A stretch of 11,309 bases of DNA from an uncultured Oscillibacter sp. GTDB lineage: Bacteria; Bacillota; Clostridia; Oscillospirales; Oscillospiraceae. This document shows positions 1 through 5,723 of this stretch, one piece after another. The first letter of the stretch is position 1, and each line of letters begins with the position of its first letter. The stretch spans positions 1 through 11,309 of the forward strand of contig CAJTJA010000071.1 in the NCBI GenBank assembly GCA_910576845.1, in the 5' to 3' direction. A program made the translations under genes and the position numbers. Under the pieces are notes generated by a model. It had not been told where the DNA came from, did no database searches, and worked only from the letters and a program-made list of their open reading frames with translations.

Positions 1-1477
1 TGCGGGCAATGGAAATCCGCTGCTTCTGCCCGCCGGAGAGGAGCACGCCCCGCTCTCCCACATAGGTGTTGAAGCCGTCGGGCATGGCGGCGATATCGTC
101 GTAGATTTCCGCCAGCCGGGCGGCCCGAGCCACCTCTTCCTCTGTGGCTCCGGGGCGGCCATAGCGGATATTCTCCAGGATACTGGCGGCGAAGAGAAAT
201 ACGTCCTGCTGGACCACGCCCACGTTCCGCCGGAGCGACTCCTGGGTCACCTGGCGCACGTCCGCGCCGTCCAAACGGACGGCTCCCTGGGTGACGTCAT
301 AAAAACGCGGAATCAGCTGGCAGAGGGTGGACTTCCCCCCGCCGGAGGGTCCCACCACCGCCAGGGTTTCACCGGGGCGGATGTGGAGGTCCACATCGTG
401 GAGCACTGCCAGACCGTCCTGATAGGCGAAACTCACGTGGTCCACGTCGACTGCCCCCTCCACCCGGTCCAGGACCTGAGCGTCCGGCGCGTCCTTCAGG
501 GCGGGCTCCTCCCGCATAAGCTCGATGAAGCGGCCCAGGCCCGCCGTGCCGTTGGCGAAGAGCTCGGCGAAGTTGGAGAGCTTCCGCACTGGGGTGACAA
601 AAGTGGTGATATAAAGACTGAATGTTGTCAGATCAATGACATTCAGCTCTCCCTCCATAATAAGCAGTCCTCCGGCGGCAATGACGGCGGCGGAGAGGAT
701 ACAGAGAAAGAACTCCATGGTGGCGTTGAAGCGGCCCATAGCCTTGTGAAATGTCCGTTTGGATGTCTTGAAGGTGGCGTTGGAACTGTCAAACTTCTGG
801 AGCTCCGCTCCCTCGTTGGCAAAAGCTTTGGCTGTGCGGATACCGGAGAGGCCGGATTCAATGTCGGAGTTGATGATGGCCGTCTTCTGCTTCACGGCGG
901 CGGAGGCCTCCTGCATGGACCGGCGGCAGGACCAGACCACGGCGAAGAACACCGGAACAATCAGCGTGATGACCAACGCCAGCCGCCACTGAATTGTAAA
1001 CATAATTGCCAGAGATCCCGCGATGGTGACACCGGAGATGAAGATATCCTCCGGCCCATGGTGGGCCAGCTCCGTAATGTCAAAGAGGTCCGCCGTCAGT
1101 CGGCTCATGAGCTGGCCGGTGCGGTTTTTGTCATAATAGTTGAAGCTCAGCTCCTGCATGTGGCGGAAGAGATCGTGACGGATGTCCGCTTCCACCAGGA
1201 TGCCGAAGGTGTGACCCCAATAGCAGATGACGTAGGTCAAGAGGGAGCGGAGAATGAAAGCCAGGAAGACCACCGCCATTACGGCAAAAAATGTTTTGTA
1301 GGCGCTTTGAGGCAGCAGTTCGTACATACACCACCGGGATACGGCGGGAAAGGCCAGGTCGATGACAGAGATCATCAGTGCACATGTGAGATCCATGAAA
1401 AACAGCCGCCGGTGAGGGCGGAAGTAGGAGAGAAAAATCTGCAAGGCGGATTTTTGTTGGAAATCCTGAGTGGTCAT
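1..1477 (-). CDS. ABC exporter half-transporter, permease-ATPase (3' end cut by window)
   Basis: 492 codons are visible; usual family length is about 580-600, so the last ~90 residues lie beyond base 1. Residues 1 to about 330 form the transmembrane domain typical of MsbA/MdlB-type exporters, with several hydrophobic stretches and the segment FNYYDKNRTGQLMSRLTAD, a standard exporter coupling-helix region. The nucleotide-binding domain follows: Walker A GPSGGGKST at residues 376-384, a Q-loop in VVQQDVFLF, and the ABC signature LSGGQKQR starting at residue 480. Walker B, D-loop and H-loop are outside the window. The start ATG (1475-1477) has GGAGG ten bases upstream and a promoter at 1522-1550. 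It should work as a homodimer or heterodimer in the cytoplasmic membrane, exporting a lipid, drug or peptide. The substrate cannot be told from sequence, and no partner half-transporter lies upstream of it in the window. Confidence 0.95.
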   Translation of the reverse strand, partial: MTTQDFQQKSALQIFLSYFRPHRRLFFMDLTCALMISVIDLAFPAVSRWCMYELLPQSAYKTFFAVMAVVFLAFILRSLLTYVICYWGHTFGILVEADIRHDLFRHMQELSFNYYDKNRTGQLMSRLTADLFDITELAHHGPEDIFISGVTIAGSLAIMFTIQWRLALVITLIVPVFFAVVWSCRRSMQEASAAVKQKTAIINSDIESGLSGIRTAKAFANEGAELQKFDSSNATFKTSKRTFHKAMGRFNATMEFFLCILSAAVIAAGGLLIMEGELNVIDLTTFSLYITTFVTPVRKLSNFAELFANGTAGLGRFIELMREEPALKDAPDAQVLDRVEGAVDVDHVSFAYQDGLAVLHDVDLHIRPGETLAVVGPSGGGKSTLCQLIPRFYDVTQGAVRLDGADVRQVTQESLRRNVGVVQQDVFLFAASILENIRYGRPGATEEEVARAARLAEIYDDIAAMPDGFNTYVGERGVLLSGGQKQRISIAR

Positions 1478-1521
1478 AAGGAAAGGTCCTCCATTTTAAG
1501 AACATAATTTTACATTTTGTA

Positions 1522-1550
1522 ATTATAACACGGTTTTTCCGCACGTGCAA
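1522..1550 (-). promoter_or_regulatory. Sigma-70/SigA-type promoter of the ABC transporter
   Basis: On the minus strand the sequence is TTGCAC, 17 bases, TATAAT. The -10 box is perfect, the spacing ideal, and the -35 keeps TTG. Transcription would start near 1515, giving a leader of about 40 bases. The -35 box overlaps a short palindrome, GCACGTGC (1541-1548). Confidence 0.7.
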
Positions 1551-1570
1551 GAAAACATCCCCTGGAGCCT

Positions 1571-1589
1571 GTTTTGAAACTGTCAAAAC
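1571..1589. repeat. Inverted repeat upstream of the ABC promoter, possible operator
   Basis: GTTTTGA, five bases, TCAAAAC is a perfect 7-bp inverted repeat. It lies about 20 bases upstream of the -35 box at 1545-1550. Neither side has a following T run, so it is not an intrinsic terminator. Position and symmetry fit a regulator binding site, but no regulator gene is visible and the repeat is short enough to arise by chance. Confidence 0.3.
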
Positions 1590-1701
1590 GCCGCCTCAGG
1601 GCATTCTTTCCCGCTGGAAGATTCTCTGCCGGCAGGCAAATAGATTTGGGTGGGGAGCGCTGGACTCTGAAAAGAGGCATGAAAAGCACGGCTATGTAAA
1701 A

Positions 1702-1739
1702 TGCCCTTGCCCGAGGCCGGTAATCCTCAGGCAAGGGCA
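1702..1739 (-). terminator. Terminator hairpin of the Big2/SH3b gene
   Basis: TGCCCTTGCC (1702-1711) pairs perfectly with GGCAAGGGCA (1730-1739), and an inner GAGG/CCTC pair extends the stem. On the minus strand the hairpin is followed by TTTT (1701-1698) and then mixed bases, a short T run. It lies 52 bases past the stop of the minus-strand gene at 1791, the right place for its terminator. Confidence 0.75.
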
Positions 1740-1790
1740 CTTCTTTAACTGCGGTGCAAATATCCGGAGATGCGGTTTCCGTTTAGTCAC

Positions 1791-2930
1791 TCAGGAATTT
1801 GAAAGGAACTCACCCTTCATATAGCCGGTGGTAGTTACGCCGCCCACGGCGGTGAACGTGATTTCATACCAGTCGTTCCCCGCGCTGGACACGATCTGGA
1901 CAGAGCCGCCGTTGGGGATGGATGCCAGAATATCGTAACTGGTGCCTGGGCCGGAGCGGACCCGAACGCCGTTGCCGCCGTTGATGACTACGGCCTTGCC
2001 TGTCCGCAGAGAACCGCCGGAGGAAGGCGTGGTGCTTGGAGAAGAAGGCGTGGAGCCGCCGGATGTGGGAGTGCTGGGCGTTGTGGACTTAGCGCTGGTG
2101 ACACGGACAATGCAGATTGCTTTCTTTGAACCGTCGGTGACGACGACATGGGTAGTGCCGGCGGCCACAGGCGTGACGGTGCCGTCACTTCCCACGGTGG
2201 CTATGGATGGATCTTCGCTGATCCAAGTATAGGTGCCGGCGCCGCCGGAGACCCGGAGCTTCACCGGCGTCTCGGAAATGGAGCGGGTAAAATCGGTCTT
2301 ATTCAGCGTCAGGCCGCGGGGAAGCTCCGCTGCGGAAGCATAACTCATGCCTCCGGAACCGCTGCCGCCGGCCGACGTTCCAGTATTTCCGGAGGAAGTG
2401 CCGCCGTTCCCCTCGGGCATTGTACCCGTGTCAGGAGTGCCTGCGTCAGGAGTGCCTGCGTCAGGAGTGCCTGCGTCAGGAGTGCCTGCGTCAGGAGTGC
2501 CCGTGCCGGAAGCATCTGTGTTTGGCGTATCCGTACCGGAGGAGCTGCCGGAGGAATCGGGCTCCTCTGTTTCGCCGGGGTCCAGGGCGGGAGTGGTTCC
2601 GGGTTTGGGAGAGGGGGGCTCCGCAGGGGTTTGGATATCTGTCTTGCCGCTGTCGTCGGGGTCCTTAGAGAACCTGCCGGCAATTTTGTCGCCATACAGC
2701 AGATAAATCAGCAGCAGCGCCATCAGCACGATCAATACGATCAGGATGGGCGTTACGATGCCATAAGAACTCCTGCCGCGGGAGGAGCTTCTGCTGCCTT
2801 CCCGGAGGATAGGACGGCGGGCGGGTTCCTGCGGTTCATCTTCCCAGTACTCTTCTTCCTCGCAAAAGGGGCAGTCTTTGTATGTATCGGAATATCTTTC
2901 CCCGCAGACGGGGCAGCGCTTCATTGCCAT
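1791..2930 (-). CDS. Membrane-anchored zinc-ribbon / Big2 / SH3b domain protein
   Basis: 379 residues. Domains in order: a short zinc ribbon with CPVC (6-9) and CPFC (20-23); an acidic and Arg/Ser-rich stretch; one membrane helix (about 58-79); a Pro/Thr/Ser/Asp-rich linker with five GTPDA-type repeats (143-167); a Big2 Ig-like domain (about 205-288); a second Ser/Thr/Pro linker; and an SH3b domain (about 310-379) with the core GVRVRSGPGTSYD. With basic residues before the helix and the zinc ribbon on the same side, the N-terminus is probably cytoplasmic and the Big2 and SH3b parts outside. SH3b domains often bind peptidoglycan, so a cell-wall role is likely; no catalytic domain is seen. The start at 2930 is chosen because GGGAGG lies six to seven bases upstream; an upstream in-frame ATG at 2990 would add 20 unrelated residues and has no ribosome site. 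Confidence 0.88.
   Translation of the reverse strand: MAMKRCPVCGERYSDTYKDCPFCEEEEYWEDEPQEPARRPILREGSRSSSRGRSSYGIVTPILIVLIVLMALLLIYLLYGDKIAGRFSKDPDDSGKTDIQTPAEPPSPKPGTTPALDPGETEEPDSSGSSSGTDTPNTDASGTGTPDAGTPDAGTPDAGTPDAGTPDTGTMPEGNGGTSSGNTGTSAGGSGSGGMSYASAAELPRGLTLNKTDFTRSISETPVKLRVSGGAGTYTWISEDPSIATVGSDGTVTPVAAGTTHVVVTDGSKKAICIVRVTSAKSTTPSTPTSGGSTPSSPSTTPSSGGSLRTGKAVVINGGNGVRVRSGPGTSYDILASIPNGGSVQIVSSAGNDWYEITFTAVGGVTTTGYMKGEFLSNS
2430..2504 (-). repeat. Five tandem 15-bp units coding for a Thr-Pro-Asp-Ala-Gly linker
   Basis: The plus-strand unit GTCAGGAGTGCCTGC occurs four times exactly (2430-2489) and a fifth time with two changes (2490-2504). The unit is a multiple of three, so gain or loss of copies keeps the frame. 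It codes for the linker between the membrane helix and the Big2 domain. Confidence 0.95.
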
Positions 2931-3010
2931 ATTATCCTCCCGCGTTGTGAAAATATCGTGAAAGCATATTATTTGACGGGTGCTTCTCAAAAATTGCAGT
3001 CGTGTTTTAT

Positions 3011-3039
3011 ATCATAGCGTTTTTCTCTACCGCCGTCAA
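3011..3039 (-). promoter_or_regulatory. Promoter of the Big2/SH3b gene
   Basis: On the minus strand: TTGACG, 17 bases, TATGAT, each box one base from consensus. It gives a leader of about 75 bases before the ATG at 2930. It diverges from the uridine kinase promoter some 40 bases away, so the two genes may share regulation. Confidence 0.75.
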
Positions 3040-3079
3040 GTGGAAGCCCGGCGAAATTTATGAATTTTCTCAGTTATTC

Positions 3080-3107
3080 TTGCTTTTTCGACTTAGAGCC
3101 ATATAAT
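3080..3107 (+). promoter_or_regulatory. Promoter of the uridine kinase gene
   Basis: TTGCTT, 16 bases, TATAAT. The -10 box is perfect and the -35 is moderate. The start point would be near 3114, about 45 bases before the ATG at 3159. Confidence 0.65.
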
Positions 3108-3158
3108 GGAATCAGAGCAAAAGCGGAGCGTCAAAATGAATCGGCGGAGGTAGACAGT

Positions 3159-3776
3159 ATGAGCGCCATTATCATTGGCATCGCCGGGGGCAGCGGCTCC
3201 GGTAAGACCACCCTGGCCAAACATCTGAAGGACCATTTTGGCGGTAATGTCACCGTCATTGGACACGACAGCTACTACAAGCGGCAGGAAGGAAAGACAT
3301 ATGAGGAGCGGGCCCTCCAGAATTACGATCACCCGGATGCTTTTGAGACGGACCTGCTGATCCGGCATCTTCAGCAGCTGCGGGCGGGAGAGTCTGTTCA
3401 GTGCCCGGTGTATTCCTATGTGGATCACAACCGCACGGATCAAACGGTGGAGATTTTTCCAACCAAGGTTTTGATTGTAGAGGGATTTTTGATTCTCCAT
3501 GAACCATGTCTCCGAGAGCTGTTTGACATCAAGATTTTTGTGGAGACCGATGCCGACGAGCGTATTCTTCGCCGGGCCCTCCGGGATGTGGAGGAGCGGG
3601 GACGGACGCTGCGATCCGTTGTGACACAGTATCTGACCACGGTAAAGCCCATGCATGAGCAGTATGTGGAACCCTCCCGGAAATACGCTGACATCATTGT
3701 TCTGGAGGGGGGACATAACCTGGTAGCCCTTGAGATGATTATGCAGCGCATCCAAAATCATATTGATCAGGACTGA
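3159..3776 (+). CDS. udk: Uridine kinase (pyrimidine salvage)
   Basis: 205 residues, the normal length for bacterial uridine kinase. It phosphorylates uridine and cytidine to UMP and CMP in the cytoplasm, usually with GTP or ATP as donor. The P-loop GGSGSGKTT is at residues 10-18, followed by the family motifs HDSYYK, NYDHPDAFET, CPVYSYVDHNR, the Walker-B-like LIVEGFLIL, and the C-terminal EPSRKYADIIV; these match E. coli Udk closely as I recall it. The start at 3159 has GGCGGAGG eight bases upstream. The frame stays open upstream to 3060, but that stretch overlaps the promoter and carries no family sequence. Transcribed alone; a strong hairpin follows the stop. Confidence 0.95.
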   Translation: MSAIIIGIAGGSGSGKTTLAKHLKDHFGGNVTVIGHDSYYKRQEGKTYEERALQNYDHPDAFETDLLIRHLQQLRAGESVQCPVYSYVDHNRTDQTVEIFPTKVLIVEGFLILHEPCLRELFDIKIFVETDADERILRRALRDVEERGRTLRSVVTQYLTTVKPMHEQYVEPSRKYADIIVLEGGHNLVALEMIMQRIQNHIDQD

Positions 3777-3790
3777 GGGAGTACCTTCAG

Positions 3791-3831
3791 CGGCATGAGG
3801 GCCACCCATACAACGGGTGGCCCTCATGCCG
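3791..3831 (+). terminator. Perfect 17-bp hairpin after udk, terminator-like but without a T run
   Basis: Bases 3791-3807 pair perfectly with 3815-3831 around a 7-base loop (ATACAAC). It begins 14 bases after the udk stop. Neither strand shows a T run after the stem (plus strand continues CCCGGCATCAAG), so classic intrinsic termination is uncertain. It may act as a terminator with help, or as an mRNA 3'-end stabiliser. Confidence 0.6.
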
Positions 3832-3902
3832 CCCGGCATCAAGAATTTGTTAAAATATGGGGTAAAAAGACATATGCGCAAGCGTTTTCGCCCTTGGGAG
3901 CC

Positions 3903-3930
3903 TTGACATTTTGGAGAGAGTTACTATAAT
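3903..3930 (+). promoter_or_regulatory. Promoter of the ATP synthase operon
   Basis: TTGACA, 16 bases, TATAAT: both boxes are perfect consensus. It is the only strong promoter seen ahead of atpB. The start point should fall near 3937, giving a leader of about 66 bases. A promoter this close to consensus fits strong, steady expression. Confidence 0.88.
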
Positions 3931-3945
3931 CAAACCATGCGATTC

Positions 3946-3979
3946 TGCCGCCGCGCTTATGGGCCTTAAGCGCGGGGCA
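3946..3979 (+). promoter_or_regulatory. Stem-loop in the 5' leader of the ATP synthase mRNA
   Basis: CCGCGCTTA (3951-3959) pairs perfectly with TAAGCGCGG (3967-3975) around a 7-base loop. An outer TGCC/GGCA pair (3946-3949 with 3976-3979) adds four pairs across one bulged G (3950), for 13 pairs in all. It starts about ten bases after the expected transcription start and ends about ten bases before the purine-rich ribosome site (near 3989-3996), which it does not cover. There is no T run, so it is not a simple attenuator. A role in 5' mRNA stability or translation is inferred. Confidence 0.6.
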
Positions 3980-4002
3980 CTGATTGAGAGAAGGGATGCT
4001 GA

Positions 4003-4821
4003 ATGAATCAACACAAAAAGGGCCTGGCGTTGTGGCTGGCGGTGGTTTTGCTGCTGCTGGCGGGTGCTCTGCTCACCGGGTCTCCCGGGCGGACGGAGAC
4101 CGTGAAGGAGGCCATGCGGGACGCTGTGCTCCACGACGTGAACCGGATCAGCCTCTTTGGACTCAAGGAGGTAAACCCGGGGCTGGTCTCCGCCTTTACG
4201 GTGACGCTGCTGCTGCTGCTTGCCGCCGCCTGTATCCGGGTCTTCGTAATTCCGAGGTTTCGCTATGTGCCGGGAAAGCTTCAGATGCTGCTGGAGGAGG
4301 CAGTGGGCCTGTTCAGCGGCATGGCGAGAAGCAGCAGCCCACACCGCTGGGGCTTCCTGGGGGCCTATGTGTTTGCTGCGGGAGCTTATATTTTTGTGGG
4401 GACACTGTTTGAGCTGTTTGGCCTGCAGGCCGTCACGGTTCACGGCCACCCCGTCACTCTGCCTGCGCCCCTGTCCGACGTCAATGCGGCCATTGCCATG
4501 GGAACTTTTTCATATTTGGCAATTCTCTCCGGCGGTATTGCCGGAAACGGCGTCCGGGGCATTGGAAAGACACTGAAGGAATTTTCCCTGCCCATCTCCA
4601 TGAGCTTTCGCCTCTTCGGCGCACTGCTCAGCGGGCTGCTGGTGACGGAGTTGGTGTACTATTATGTAAACCTGAGCTTTATACTGCCTGTGGTGGTGGG
4701 CGTGCTGTTCACCCTGCTCCATGCGCTGATTCAGGCCTACGTGCTCACAATGCTGACGGCCCTGTATTACGGGGAGGTGTCCGAACCCTCACCGGCGAAG
4801 AAGAAGCACGGCGCTGCCTGA
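4003..4821 (+). CDS. atpB: ATP synthase Fo subunit a
   Basis: 272 residues, mostly hydrophobic. Subunit a forms the two half-channels that pass ions to and from the c-ring. The essential Arg (E. coli aArg210) is R203 in SFRLFG, and the last helices contain the conserved Gln in IQAYVLTMLTALYYGE. The N-terminus begins with a membrane helix (about 8-25), and the C-terminus ends in a basic tail (PAKKKHG). After R203 the sequence is RLFGALLSGLLVTE, where most families have RLFGN and a Glu or His nine residues after the Arg: here those positions are Ala207 and Leu212, with a Glu at 216. First gene of the operon; no atpI or atpZ lies upstream. The start follows AGAAGGGA by about six bases. Confidence 0.95.
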   Translation: MNQHKKGLALWLAVVLLLLAGALLTGSPGRTETVKEAMRDAVLHDVNRISLFGLKEVNPGLVSAFTVTLLLLLAAACIRVFVIPRFRYVPGKLQMLLEEAVGLFSGMARSSSPHRWGFLGAYVFAAGAYIFVGTLFELFGLQAVTVHGHPVTLPAPLSDVNAAIAMGTFSYLAILSGGIAGNGVRGIGKTLKEFSLPISMSFRLFGALLSGLLVTELVYYYVNLSFILPVVVGVLFTLLHALIQAYVLTMLTALYYGEVSEPSPAKKKHGAA

Positions 4822-4868
4822 ATGGGATGGAATATTTGAAAAAAGAACATAACTGGAGGTTTTCTGAG

Positions 4869-5222
4869 ATGAGCAATTTGATGAAGAAGCTGAATATCCT
4901 GGGACTTGTCCTGCTGTTGGCTCTGGCGCTGGCCGTACCCGCTTCCGCGGAGGAAGAGGAGGCTGCGGAGCCCGCCGCCCAGGAAGAGGTACAGGAGGAA
5001 TCCGGCGGGAAAACAATGGCCTCCGCTCTGGCTATCGGCCTGGCCGCTTTGGGCGGCGCCCTGGGCATGGGTATCGCCACAGGTAAGGCGGCGGAGAGCA
5101 TTGGACGCCAGCCCGAGGCCGAGGGCAAGATTCGGACCACGCTGATGCTGGGTCTGGTCTTTATTGAGACCGCCATTATTTATGCTCTGCTGGTGGTCAT
5201 CCTGATTATCTTTGTGTTGTAA
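4869..5222 (+). CDS. atpE: ATP synthase Fo subunit c, with signal peptide and acidic N-terminal tail
   Basis: 117 residues, against about 70-90 for most bacterial c subunits. Residues 1-27 look like a Sec signal peptide: MKK-type basic start, a Leu/Ala-rich core, and a VPASA cleavage site before Glu28. Residues 28-44 contain nine Glu. The normal c hairpin follows: a Gly-rich first helix (LAALGGALGMGIATGK), the polar loop with R80-Q81-P82, and a second helix carrying the ion-binding Glu100 in FIETAIIYALL. Since the c N-terminus faces outside, a cleaved signal peptide fits the topology and would leave about 90 residues. The start at 4869 has GGAGG nine bases upstream; the open frame reaches 4827 without a ribosome site. 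It lies 47 nt after atpB. Confidence 0.95.
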   Translation: MSNLMKKLNILGLVLLLALALAVPASAEEEEAAEPAAQEEVQEESGGKTMASALAIGLAALGGALGMGIATGKAAESIGRQPEAEGKIRTTLMLGLVFIETAIIYALLVVILIIFVL

Positions 5223-5237
5223 GGCAGGTGGAAGACT

Positions 5238-5723
5238 GTGAATATCCCCCTGAATATCGACTGGCAGCAGATTCTGCTGCACTGGATGAATTTAGCCATT
5301 CTTACCGGCGGGCTGTATTTCCTGCTCTATAAGCCGGTGAAGCAGTTCATGGAAAAGCGGGAGGCTCATTACCGGAATTTGGAGGAAGAGGCAGCCGGGA
5401 AGCTCCGGGAGGCGGAGAAGCTGAAAGACGCTTATCAGGAAAAGCTGGACGGGGCGGAGGAAGAAATCCGTCAGGCCCGGGCAAAGGCGCAGGCGGCGGT
5501 TCAGCAGTCTGTAGAGGAGCAAATGCTCCAGGCAAGGCAGATTGTTGCCAAGGCCAAGGAGGAGGCCGCCAGCAGCCGGGAGCAAATCATCAAGGAATCC
5601 CAACGGGAACTCCGGGAGCTGACGGTGGCTGCGGTGAAGAAGCTGACGGTGAAGGCTGACACGGATATCTTCGACCAGTTCCTGGACCTGGCGGAGGGAG
5701 GAAAGTCCCATGAGGACCACTAG
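5238..5723 (+). CDS. atpF: ATP synthase Fo subunit b (peripheral stalk)
   Basis: 161 residues, normal length. One membrane helix near the N-terminus (about 10-30, ending LYFLLYKPVKQFMEKR) is followed by a long charged, Glu/Lys/Ala-rich coiled coil to about residue 145. As a dimer it forms the peripheral stalk holding F1 against the rotor, and its C-terminus normally binds the delta subunit. The start is GTG at 5238 with AGGTGG six bases upstream; no ATG fits. It follows atpE by 15 nt, and its last 14 bases overlap the next gene, implying translational coupling. The C-terminus looks ordinary and carries no extra helical domain that could replace the missing delta N-terminal domain. Confidence 0.93.
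   Translation: MNIPLNIDWQQILLHWMNLAILTGGLYFLLYKPVKQFMEKREAHYRNLEEEAAGKLREAEKLKDAYQEKLDGAEEEIRQARAKAQAAVQQSVEEQMLQARQIVAKAKEEAASSREQIIKESQRELRELTVAAVKKLTVKADTDIFDQFLDLAEGGKSHEDH

Larger units (their letters stand above)
1478..1790. other. Intergenic region, 313 bases
   Basis: No convincing gene is seen here. Short open frames exist on the minus strand but have no ribosome site and no recognisable domain. The region holds the ABC transporter promoter (1522-1550), an inverted repeat (1571-1589) and the terminator hairpin of the Big2/SH3b gene (1702-1739). Bases 1590-1700 show nothing I can assign. Confidence 0.7.

Noticed and set aside
383..1507. A 374-codon plus-strand open frame opposite the ABC transporter
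   Set aside because: The minus-strand frame contains Walker A, Q-loop and LSGGQ motifs in the right order, with a promoter and ribosome site. The plus-strand frame has none.
1562..1586. TTGACA on the minus strand (1581-1586) as a second ABC promoter
   Set aside because: No -10-like sequence lies 16-18 bases downstream; the better promoter is at 1522-1550.
1791..1830. Possible frameshift at the end of the Big2/SH3b gene
   Set aside because: A small TTCC-flanked duplication could explain why FLSNS-stop sits beside an out-of-frame FLSD-stop, but it changes only the last residues and is too short to prove.
2430..2504. Short regular repeats as a possible CRISPR array
   Set aside because: The 15-bp units are directly adjacent with no spacers and are in frame with a protein.
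2148..3017. A 289-codon plus-strand open frame opposite the Big2/SH3b gene
   Set aside because: It is repetitive translation of the same 15-bp units and has no domain; the minus strand has clear zinc-ribbon, Big2 and SH3b sequence.
3840..3902. A further promoter or small gene between the udk hairpin and the atp promoter
   Set aside because: No paired -35/-10 boxes at usable spacing and no open frame with a ribosome site were found.
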